A stretch of DNA of 64,000 bases, taken from the NCBI GenBank assembly GCA_947095585.1, contig OX352765.1:24706254-24770253 (forward strand), in the 5' to 3' direction. The notes under the pieces were generated by a model that was not told the origin of the DNA, did not search any database, and saw nothing but the letters and a program-made list of their open reading frames with translations. How positions within the stretch are numbered: the stretch's first letter is position 1; every line of letters begins with the position of its first letter. The translations under genes were made by a program, and so were the position numbers. Below, in pieces: positions 1 to 8,099 of the stretch. This DNA is from Nephrocerus scutellatus (taxonomy: Eukaryota > Arthropoda > Insecta > Diptera > Pipunculidae).

Positions 1-375
1 TATCCAAGTGAGCACCTAAATACCGCACTACCGCCTTTGTTGGAATTCTAAAGCCATTTGAACTAGTTATCTGCAAGTTTTTCCAACTACGTCGATGGTC
101 GTTATTTCCGCGTTTTAGAGCGGTACGAAACAGTATAACTTCGCATTTTAGATAGCTGATCTTATGCTTCCACGTTTTGCAGTATGCCTGAAATTCATGC
201 AAGTTTCTCTAAATTACCTCGACTCTCAAACCGTGTACGTACAGCATTATGTCGTCAGCATAAGCGAGGAACGCCTCCATATCCGTCAGCACCTCGGAAA
301 TAAATATATTAAACAGAAGTGGCGCCGTTACTGCGCCCTATGGAATACCAGTAGCGATATTGAAAACTCCAACTG
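1..375 (-). pseudogene. Jockey-like non-LTR retrotransposon, reverse transcriptase fragment, cut by the window edge
   Basis: On the minus strand one frame reads the middle of a reverse transcriptase: a GAVTAPLLFNIF block (the PQGAVTSPLLFN motif of Jockey elements), then about 20 residues later the catalytic AYADDIMLY motif, then LHEFQAYCKTWKHKI and a VVRYLGAHLD-like block at the window edge. At least two in-frame stops are visible, one just before GAV and one after the YADD box, so this is a dead copy. Family placement rests on motif resemblance only. The rest of the element lies outside the window. Confidence 0.7.
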
Positions 376-479
376 TCGTGTTTTTACATATTTTATTTAC
401 AACAAATTTCTTCACGTATATCATATATATAATCAAATGATAAATGATGTCGAAACCCATATCTTATAATTTTATAAAT

Positions 480-700
480 TAACGCGTCGATCAACACGTA
501 TGTGGAATGCTTTGCCAAGCTCTGTTTTCCACATTTCTAGCATCCACAAGCATTCAAAACAGATGATCATAGACATCTCCTCTTCTCTCCTCCTTTCCCT
601 TAACAACAACGCTGTACCAAGCATTATAAGATTGCGAGCACCTTTATCCGTGCACAAATTTAAAAAAAAATCCGCAGCGAAGTAAATTTTGGTTGCAAGA
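480..700 (+). pseudogene. CR1-like LINE, 3' end fragment
   Basis: The plus strand reads VWNALPSSVFHISSIHKH and then NNNAVPSIIRLRAPLSVHKF. This resembles the C-terminal tail of CR1-like reverse transcriptases (WNSLP...VF...). A second diverged copy lies at 56040-56240. The larger minus-strand CR1-like fragment at 47190-48052 may be the same family. It is 5'-truncated and short, and the assignment is from pattern resemblance. Confidence 0.4.
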
Positions 701-1249
701 CGCTTAGAGCATACATATTCAAACGAGCTAAAATACAACATAATTCGACATGAACTTATAATGTTGCAAGGTATCTCTTTTTTCTATTTCGCTGCATGCA
801 GTATAATGTTTTTCGGGATTTCCTGGTTCGAAAATGCGCTAAATTCACCATAAACAGTAGCGTAAGGCAGACAGAAATGTTGTGTTTCCTTTGCTAGTCG
901 TCAATACTACGAGTATTTTGAGCTGAACTGCAAGGATGGATAATGCAGAGCAGACCCAATGGCATGAGGAGGGCACTGATTGGAAATTTTAACAGCGGAC
1001 GGTACAAATCTAACCAAACCGTATTGCAATATATCAACTAAACATAATTGATCAACAATTTCGCAATAAATCAAAAAAACATCGGACTGGAACGTAAAAA
1101 ACATAGATAAAGCAGAAAGTAGAACGCCATTTTATTTGATATTGATCAGCGCAGAGCATTTTTCCGGTTTTCTAACATTTGGAGTCAACTTCGCTTCATA
1201 CACGACTCATATCCGGAAAGGAAGAGTACATTTTTTAATGCATCATGTA
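701..1249. other. AT-rich non-coding, nothing recognised
   Basis: No protein homology, repeat unit or RNA gene was recognised in this stretch between the CR1-like fragment and the Tc1-type terminus at 1250. Confidence 0.4.
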
Positions 1250-1379
1250 CACTGCGGCTCACTAGACTAGAAGCAGGCAATTTTGAAAAGTAAAAATGAT
1301 CTTTCAGTTTTTTTCCCCCAATTTTATATTACATTTGTCTTGTGACACCTAGTAATTATTATAAGGTAAATTAGCGGGT

Positions 1380-1645
1380 AAAACTTTGAGAAAGCCAGCG
1401 GACGACATTACCAAACTCGCGCTCGACTGAAATCCACAAGGAAGCCTTCGAGTTGGCCGTCCTAGCAAGACATGGAAAAGGACAATAGAAGAGGAAGCAA
1501 GATCCCAGAGGACCGAGTGGCGTCTCTTGAAACCTCAGGCGTTAAATCGAGTTCGTTGGCGGGCGTTTGTCGAAGCCCTATGCTCCCCCGCGGAGTAAAG
1601 GAAAGAAAGAAGAACTTTGCGGGATATACTCTAAATCTTGTGGCC
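1380..1645 (+). pseudogene. RTE-like LINE, C-terminal fragment (copy 1)
   Basis: The plus strand reads LRKPADDITKLALD, a stop, then NPQGSLRVGRPSKTWKRTIE and VRWRAFVEALCSPAE. This is the C-terminal tail common to RTE-like endonuclease-reverse transcriptases (NPQG+RRGRP+TW+RTVE...). It carries an in-frame stop and is strongly 5'-truncated. Its sequence differs from the RTE family at 2090, 33940 and 40265, so it is a second family or an older copy. Confidence 0.6.
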
Positions 1646-1754
1646 AATGCCTAACAGAAGTTTGTTAAACCATACGTAGCAATTTTTAACTAAAATACTA
1701 TGCATAATAACATAACTACAGATTAAAACGTTAATTGGATATATTGCTCGGCTT

Positions 1755-2090
1755 TTAAAGATATTGGAGGTCTACCGCTTTGTGTCTTCTTAATCGTCTT
1801 CTTGTATTGGTTTCTTGTTCGGGTAAGCTTTGGATTTCATAATTTGTGTGCTTACAAAGCGGGGTTTGATGTCTGCTTACTATTGTTATTTCGTCTTTTA
1901 TGGTAAGGATGTTGAGATGACGTTGTAAGTCGTCATTGGTTATATACCATGGTACATTTACTATGGTTCTAAGAATTTTTGTTTGCACTCGTTGAATAAT
2001 GTCAATATTCGTCATACAGGCAGTTCCCCAAATTTGAATCCAGTAAGTGCATATTGTGTTGTATTTGTATTGTACATGTATATTTTTGTG
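1755..2090 (-). pseudogene. Jockey-clade LINE, C-terminal fragment
   Basis: The minus strand reads TYWIQIWGTACMTNIDIIQR, then TKILRTIVNVPWYITNDDLQ and a basic RRRLRRHKAVDL end. This is the thumb and C-terminal region of Jockey-clade reverse transcriptases (YGIQLWG...IQR.Q.K.LR.I...PWY..N). The frame is open over about 110 codons, so the copy may be relatively young, but the RT core is absent. It abuts an oppositely oriented RTE fragment near 2090, which points to nested insertion. Confidence 0.75.
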
Positions 2091-2596
2091 CATGATTTGG
2101 CGAAGCAATGTAATCAGCTTAAACACCAAGCTGCGACTGTTCAGCTCAAATGTTGAATCTGTGTTGTTGTATGGGTGCAACACTTGGAAGGTGACCGCTA
2201 GTATCATAAAAAGATTACAAGCGTTCGTAAATAGGTGCCTACGGATTATCATAAGGCTTTTCTGGCCTAACCGTATCTCTAACGAACACCTTTACCAGAG
2301 AACGAATCAGGAACCAATAGGCACAACTTCCCAACGACGGAAGTGGCAGTGGATTGGTCATACACTCCGAAAAAGCGACAGTTCAAACTACGCAATGCAA
2401 TGGAATCCGTTATCTCAGGATGGTAGAGGAACGGGTCGTCCGAGAAATACATGGCGCATAACAGTTGAGGAGGAGTCACGGCAATTGGGGAAGAGTTGGA
2501 GAGAGCTGAAGCTCATCGCCAGAAACCGCACGCGATGGCGTTGGCGTAGGAGGCCCTAGGACCCACAAGGGGATATAGGACATAAGTAAGTAAAGT
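2090..2596 (+). pseudogene. RTE-like LINE, 3' fragment with TAAG-type tail (copy 2)
   Basis: The plus strand is open for about 150 codons: SLNTKLRLFSSNVESVLLYG, then FVNRCLRIIIRLFWPNRISN, then RKWQWIGHTLRKSDSSN and GRPRNTWRITVEEESRQLGK. This is the connection and C-terminal part of an RTE-like reverse transcriptase. The 3' end reads GGATATAGGACATAAGTAAG with short TAAG repeats rather than poly(A), as is usual in RTE-type elements. It is the same family as 33940-34602 and 40265-41440. Confidence 0.75.
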
Positions 2597-2815
2597 AATG
2601 TATATTTTTTGGACACAAATGGAGGGGACCTACAATTTAATGCCGGATCCGAACCGCGAATCGAGAAGCATTCCGCGACAAGTTATTACTCTCGAACGTT
2701 TGTCAGACTTTCACGAGAGGTGGGACACAGTGAAAAATACTTTTGGTGTTACTGGGATTCGAATCACGAATCTGCTCAGAAGTCCATGCTCTTATCCACT
2801 GAGCCACGGCGCCCA
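2597..2815 (-). repeat. tRNA-derived SINE
   Basis: Read on the minus strand, the 5' head looks like a tRNA. It has a polymerase III A box TGGCTCAGTGG at 2806-2796 and a B box GATTCGAATCC at 2765-2755, with an anticodon-arm stretch TGGACTTCTGAGC that resembles tRNA-Arg(TCT). A non-tRNA body runs on to about 2597. Related copies are at 59165-59425 (minus), 31640-31825 (plus, 3' half) and 41495-41542 (tail only). The recurring head and body at separate loci argue for a SINE and against a working tRNA gene. Confidence 0.75.
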
Positions 2816-2859
2816 CGTCCACGGCCCTTACAGCAACGAAAAAACTAAAAATTGACAGA

Positions 2860-3330
2860 CTAGCCTCCAATAAACTGTTTCGACAGCAAAAAACCAGAGA
2901 AGCAGCTGGTGTTACTGCACGTAAATCTACCATTTGTAACGTGATTCGTAGGGCCGAGAACTTAAGTGACTAAAGCTGAAGAAAAAACCACCACTTAGTG
3001 CTTCGCGAAAGATTCAACGCTTGCAATTGGAGAAAGACCACATGACTTGGGATGTGCAACAAGGAGCAAGTTAAAAAAACTGGATAAAAGTAGTCTTTTC
3101 TAACGAAAAAAAATTCAATTTAGATGGGCCAGCGGGGGTGGCTATAACTCTGACTTCCACGATCTAAGAAAAGAGGTGCTATAATAGTAGAGAAGGGAGC
3201 GTAATGGTTTGGGCTGCAATCTCTTATTATGGCACCATCGACTTAGTAGTACAAAGCTCAAAATTACAGGAAATAGCTACAAAGCGGTGTTTTTCGAATC
3301 GAATTTTTTAGGTTAACTTGAAGAAAGGTG
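2860..3330 (+). pseudogene. Tc1-like transposase relic
   Basis: Across shifted frames the plus strand reads KPPLSASRKIQRLQ, then VVFSNEKKFNLDGPAG and REGSVMVWAAISYYGTIDLV. The last two are the first catalytic-Asp region (FSDEKKFNLDGPDG; the Asp is changed to Asn in this copy) and the following VMVWGAISY block of Tc1-family transposases. Stops and frameshifts are frequent, so it cannot be functional. It sits inside the matched inverted termini at 1250 and 3654. Confidence 0.65.
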
Positions 3331-3654
3331 GTTCTACTTATTATTAAAAATTATATTTATTTCGAGTATGAATGAAAAATAAAAAATCAATTTTCATAAC
3401 AAAAAAACCAAAAACACAATTTTTTTCATTCATTTGTAAGGTACTTCTAATCCCATTAACCGATTAAAATGTAGGCAATTCTGACTCCTTTCGCAAAAAG
3501 GTCTCTAATGTACCGTTATCTTCCTCTGAATATTTTGAAACCTTGACTTTGTATTAACCACAAACTGCTCTAAATGTCACCATCGTTTGTTTTTTTCTTT
3601 CCTGACATATAACTGTCATGTATATATGTGTTTCTAATCTAGTGAACCACAGTG

Positions 3655-4129
3655 TATATAACACACAGTTTTTACAATGATCAAGGCGGAATAGCAATAT
3701 AAGAGCATTACACCGATATTAGGGGTTCGCGTTTCTGCTGCGATTAACATCGAGACTCGCGTCTCGAGACTGTCCACCGAACCACATAATTCATGAAGAT
3801 TCCTACTAATTCTGAATAAAAACTTTTCGTTTCATCATCAAGTTGGTTTCAACAAAATGTTGAACTCTGAATCATAAAATTTATTAAGAAATTAAATTGA
3901 AATCGCTCAATCTGAGCAAGCGATATTTTAAAAACAATTTGTTATCAGTTCGACCGGACAAAGTTCTTGATATGAGTAAGGCAAAAAACCTAGAAAATGT
4001 TGACGAAATCAAAGAGTACGCAGTATGGATGGAGCTATTCGCATAAAAAAGTTATTGGTGACGCTTTTTCTACTGCCGCGATTTTAATGTCTAATTGCCA
4101 TAACTGTTGTTTTGTAGACATTCAAGTGT
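3655..4129. other. AT-rich non-coding, nothing recognised
   Basis: Beyond the Tc1-type right terminus there is a short CG-rich island near 3740-3780 containing repeated CTCGCGTCTCGAGA-like words. No gene or repeat family was recognised. Confidence 0.4.
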
Positions 4130-4520
4130 AATTTTTTTGAAGCACCATGTCTTTCTAAACTTTCCGGATTTTCAAACAAACATCACCTGCAAATGTCCAG
4201 GTCTGTACAGGATTAGGTCTCAACTGCTTATATCCAAATATGAAACCTTCCATTTGTTTGCAGCATTGTTTAGCCTCATTCATTATACAGATGAATAGAA
4301 GGGGACTAAACACACTACCTTGTCTGACTCCTTCTGATGTTTTAAATTATTTCTTCTACATTCTATTGCTGATTCTTGAAATGGTTTAGGTTTCTAAGTA
4401 AATGCTTCTAATCGCCCTTACGTGAATCTCATCAACTCCATAACCTTCCCAAATTTTATTTCTGATGACCCTGTCGAATTCTTTTTTCATGTCTATGAAG
4501 AATGCGTATACTTCTTTTTT
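4130..4520 (-). pseudogene. LINE reverse transcriptase fragment (inverted 5' part)
   Basis: The minus strand reads FIDMKKEFDRVIRNKIWEGY (RT motif with the first catalytic Asp), then SEGVRQGSVFSPLLFICIMN, then a damaged FAGDV where FADDV is expected. There is at least one stop. The fragment ends next to a plus-strand C-terminal LINE fragment starting at about 4530, so the two may be one insertion with an inverted 5' part. Confidence 0.7.
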
Positions 4521-4529
4521 TGGGCAGCG

Positions 4530-5110
4530 ATGTACCTCACAGCATTACTTCACGCAGGAGAAATTTGGACAATCTCAGAAACTGAAACCCGGCAAGAGAT
4601 AGAAACCGCTTAGGTGAGTCATTTAAGCGTGTCTGTCTGGCTGTCAGTTTTGAAAATTTCTTCCAGGTTACTTTTTATTTCTCCATTACCGAGGGAATAA
4701 AATGGCACATAATGGACATTTTGTTAAGTGGATTCAGAGTGGAGTAAAGTGAAACCAGGAGTCCTGATTATGTGATGCGATGCGATTTCTATTCATTTAT
4801 TTGATTTTTCCAATTCGGTTCACTTCGCATTGGAATACTATCAGCAATGGAGCAATGGAGCGTTCCGCGATGCTGACATCATGAAGAGAATTAAACTCGG
4901 TAGGCTCTGGTGGGCAGGACACCTAGCTCGCATGAGCGATAAGGATCCTGCTTGGAAAGTTCTTCGCGGTAGGATTTATGGAACACGACAGCGGGGCCGG
5001 CCAAGCCTACGCTGGAATGATGGCGTCGGATGAAAAGTTAAACATCATTTAAAGGCCTGTCTTGGCTGAAGAGAAACGTTATACCGACTAGGTTAGGTTA
5101 GGTTAGGTTA
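4530..5110 (+). pseudogene. LINE C-terminal fragment ending in a GGTTA repeat tail
   Basis: The plus strand reads TALLHAGEIWTISETETRQE (the LLYG-ETW region) and, further on, IKLGRLWWAGHLARM and YGTRQRGRPSLRWNDGV, the typical RTE/CR1-like C-terminal blocks. It finishes at 5091-5110 with four GGTTA units. The motif resembles the arthropod telomere repeat TTAGG, but flies lack that telomere and here it serves as the LINE tail. The middle (about 4620-4800) is unreadable, so it is a decayed copy. Confidence 0.65.
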
Positions 5111-5339
5111 AGATGGTTGTCAGTAAAACCGACACACTTACCCAGCAATTGTCCATTGTGATACCACACGGATCAGGAAAAATTCCTTCCACCAATGAAC
5201 CAATTAGAGCTTCGTATGAAGCGTAGAAGACCACCACTGTCAATGTTTATGAGATCAATAGTGTCGTTCTAGAAGAAAGCTCTCATATGGTGATTACGTT
5301 TTTGGGAGAGGGCTGGACATTTACAGAGAAGATGGACGA

Positions 5340-5375
5340 TGGTCTCCTCCTCCTCCTCCTCCTCAACCATACAGC
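5340..5375. repeat. CTC trinucleotide microsatellite
   Basis: A run of about seven CTC units sits inside otherwise unrecognised sequence between two LINE insertions. Confidence 0.7.
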
Positions 5376-5455
5376 TTCTGCAGAAGTCACTCGAGAAGAC
5401 TCAGTCTTGCTGGATGCCTGCCTATGAGTCAGTGTCCAGTGTCTAAGATTTTTTT

Positions 5456-6190
5456 TTAGAAAACACCTTCGCCGACTACGTCATCAGTTTTCAACCCGTC
5501 TTCCAGAACGATCTGGAGGGGAAGGTGACCTGGAAGTTTTTGTTGAAATGCAGTTCCGGAATGGTGTAGTCTTTGTTGCGTGGTACTGACTAAATACAGA
5601 ATAGAGGAGTGACCGATTTCATTTCTAGTCCACTGGGAGATAGCATTAAGGCGAATAACCGAACTGGCAGCTACTTGCCCGCTGTAAATGTCGAGTGGTT
5701 TAAGGTCGAACATAATGTCAAATGCGGCGGAGGGGATTGTACGAAGTGCTCCGCTCATACATAGACTAGCTGATCTTTGGACTTTGCTTAATTTGTAAAG
5801 GTTTATTTTCTTATTTAAGGTAGTACCATACAGTCACGCCGTATAAAAGAGTAGGTCTTACTACCGCTGTATATTGCTAATAGGTTACCAATGGCTTTTT
5901 TCCCATGAGAAGAGTGCCACTGCGGCTTTACGAACTCTTTCTTGTATGTTAGGTTTCCAGCTTAGCTTTCTGTCCAAAATAAGACCCAAATATTTGGCTC
6001 AATCAGAGATTTTTAAGCTTATACCTTTTAGAAAACGAGGGTTAATAAGTGGGACTTTATATTTTCTGGTGAATAGGCCAAGCTCAAGCCAAGCCCTGAA
6101 CCACAAGTTAGCTTGTTCTGAGAGCATTTTGCAGGAGTTCCTTTAAGGTGTTCGGGTATTTTCCTGAGACGGCAAATATAGCCACTTAGG
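5456..6190 (-). pseudogene. LOA-like LINE, RT C-terminal part (inverted 5' segment)
   Basis: The minus strand carries, with frameshifts, an RT palm end (KISDQAKYLGLILD-like), SWKPNIQERVRKA-like words, then SGALRTIPSAAFDIMFDLKP and YSGQVAASSVIRLNAISQW. These blocks (LRTTP.AALD...PLDI...VAA..AIRL) are typical of LOA/I-type elements. Copies of the same family are at 35700-37190 and 63661-64000. It adjoins the plus-strand RNase H part at about 6190, in opposite orientation. Confidence 0.7.
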
Positions 6191-6930
6191 ATATCCGCAT
6201 CTTCTCGGATAGTCAAGCAGTTTTGAGATCTCTAGAAGCAGAATAGAGTTCGTATTGTAGCCCTAGACTGCCAATCATCTCTTAGGAAGATATCGGAGCA
6301 GTTCAATCGTCACCTGTACTGGGTTCCGGGACATTCTGGGAAACTGTAGGGCTGATGAACTCTGTCTCGTTTACCTGAAAATGGTTGCTATGCATACCGA
6401 TTGCTGCATGCAAACTCATGTTAAAGCAGGATGCTATTGATAAAACCAACCTTAGATGGTCAAATGGTCTAACTTGTGTAGCGACAAACAAATTTGGCCA
6501 AATCTGGATCCGAAACGTTGCAAGTGTTTGATCTCTCTAAACAGATTGCATATAAGTGCCACAATAGGTTTCATTACGGGTCACAGGGGTTAAAGGCAAG
6601 CATGCAGCCACCCTTGGGGTGTATTTTCCAATGACTTTTGCAGAAGCTAAATGGATGAGTAGGAAGAAGAGACCATTCTTCACCTTCTCTGCACATGCAC
6701 AGCTCTTTCTCTGAATCGTAAGCTCCATTTGGGAGCCTTCTTTTACAACGACCTCACCGATTTCTCACGCACTGACACCAAAAGTCTTCTACGCTTCATT
6801 TGAAGTTCCAACTGGTTCAACGAGTAGGGGTAGGGGATCTTCTCGATCCATTGTGGCAATGACAATGGACCAACATTTGTCTAAGTGGGTCGGTATCTTG
6901 CTGACAGCCACCACAACCCAACCCAATCTT
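6190..6930 (+). pseudogene. LOA-like LINE, RNase H and C-terminal end
   Basis: The plus strand reads FSDSQAVLRSLE (RNase H motif with catalytic Asp), then HLYWVPGHSGNCRADEL (second RNase H motif), and later a zinc-knuckle-like block ending HLLCTCTALSLNRKLHLGAF and YNDLTDFSRTDTKSLLRF. Several frame changes are needed. This is the 3' half of the element whose RT part lies inverted just to the left. Confidence 0.7.
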
Positions 6931-7773
6931 AGCATGGGTAAATGCGTCTTTGAAAACATTTGAGAATCGCATCTTTTAAGTACTCTCTGCTCGACACTCG
7001 AGAGTTCCTGCACCGAAATTCCTTCCCAAAAAATCCCTAAGTTTGCCGAAAATAAAAACAATTTCCATTTTACTCTAAAAATTATTTACAGTTTTATTCT
7101 CGTTATTATTCTCTCATGCATGTTTGTTGCGGTTTCTTGCATTATATATTTATATTAATATTAAGCATTATTGTTGTTATTATAATTGCTGTTGTTATTA
7201 ATTATTACATTCATTTGTCAATCAGTATTTCTATTAATAATAAATAGTTAAAGTTTATTTGTTATTTGTTGGTGTTTGTTGCTCTTGTTGTTTGTTGTTG
7301 TGCCTCAGGGAATTTATAAGAAAAAGGAAAAAATCAATAAGCGCCTAAATAATTTATTAAGTGAACAAACTGTTCCTGCCTATTCGCAAGGATCGTCGAC
7401 CACGACGACGCCATTTTTTTTCCTTCATCGTCCTTGGAACAACAGTTGTTGTACTTTGTAATGGACTTAATCGTGACCCTGCTGGTGGTTGTTGGTTATT
7501 TGCATTGAGATTCATCTTTCATTGACAAAAAATCTTATTTATACATCAAAATATATTTGTATAACATGTACACATAACGTATTAATGAGAGGGAATTGCC
7601 CAATTTATAGTCGAGTTTATTTTTTCATTATTGTTTAGTGTTATTTCTACAGAATAAAGAAGAGTGGTACAATATTATAAGAATAATTATGATTACAAAA
7701 GCAAATTTCAAAAGTAAGTTTTTTCATTTTCCTGTAACCACAGTTTTGCGATTTTTTTGTTTGTTTTTTTGTT

Positions 7774-7779
7774 TTTATT
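7774..7779 (-). terminator. th: Candidate polyadenylation signal AATAAA for thread
   Basis: The first canonical AATAAA seen downstream of the thread stop codon, about 320 bp away and just beyond the strong hairpin. Another lies at 7617-7622. Either could be used; the choice is inference. Confidence 0.35.
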
Positions 7780-7840
7780 TTTAAAAACTAAGCCAATTGG
7801 TGCTCCCTAAATTCTCAGCGTTTTCAAAATACGGTTTTTA

Positions 7841-7879
7841 GGGCCCCTATCAGCAGTGATCTAACGATGATAGGGGCCC
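7841..7879. promoter_or_regulatory. Perfect 12-bp GC-rich hairpin downstream of thread
   Basis: GGGCCCCTATCA at 7841-7852 is repeated as its exact reverse complement at 7868-7879, with a 15-nt loop. In this AT-rich context such a GC-rich stem is striking. It lies about 220 bp after the thread stop codon and before the first AATAAA, so it should be in the mRNA. Function is unknown; a structured 3' UTR element or a small inverted-repeat remnant are both possible. Confidence 0.6.
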
Positions 7880-8099
7880 CTCAATCGCAGGGGAGTTAAC
7901 AGAAATTTGTGAAAAAATACTTTCCCGGCGAATACTACTACTATGTGCAACAATATTAAGATTATTAGTTTTTTGTACAACATTTTTATCAACAGAAATA
8001 ACCATAATACATGTGTTGTTTCCGAGATGGGTGATGATGCTCGTCCTACGCAGCGGCTGACACTCGGTATTTGCTTGTTGCTCGCACATGGATCGATAA

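Larger units (their letters stand above)
1250..3654. mobile_element. Tc1-like DNA transposon remnant with nested retroelements
   Basis: The left end reads TA then CACTGCGGCTCACTAGACTA at 1250. The right end, reversed, reads TA then CACTGTGGTTCACTAGATTA and finishes at 3654. The two form a matched terminal inverted repeat of about 25 bp with few mismatches, flanked by the TA target used by Tc1/mariner elements. A Tc1-type transposase relic lies inside (2860-3330). The interior is much longer than needed because RTE-, Jockey- and SINE-derived pieces occupy 1380-2815. A lone copy of the same terminus is at 55974. That these two ends belong to one insertion is inferred. Confidence 0.5.
7061..8099 (-). 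other. th: Region downstream of thread; probable 3' UTR in its upper part
   Basis: On the minus strand this follows the thread stop codon. It is AT-rich, with no coding signal. A perfect 12-bp hairpin lies at 7841-7879 and AATAAA words lie at 7774-7779 and 7617-7622. Where the transcript ends cannot be told from sequence alone. Confidence 0.5.

Noticed and set aside
2745..2815. tRNA-Arg gene
   Set aside because: Pol III boxes are present, but the arms do not pair as in a real tRNA and the same head-plus-body unit recurs at 59165-59425, so it is a SINE.
5091..5110. TTAGG-like array as a telomere or interstitial telomere repeat
   Set aside because: Flies do not use TTAGG telomeres, and the array directly follows the end of a LINE, so it is the element tail.
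6303..6491. Minus-strand frame beginning MFVATQVRPFDHLR
   Set aside because: It is the antisense of the LOA-like RNase H end, and a related shadow occurs at 36687-36920.
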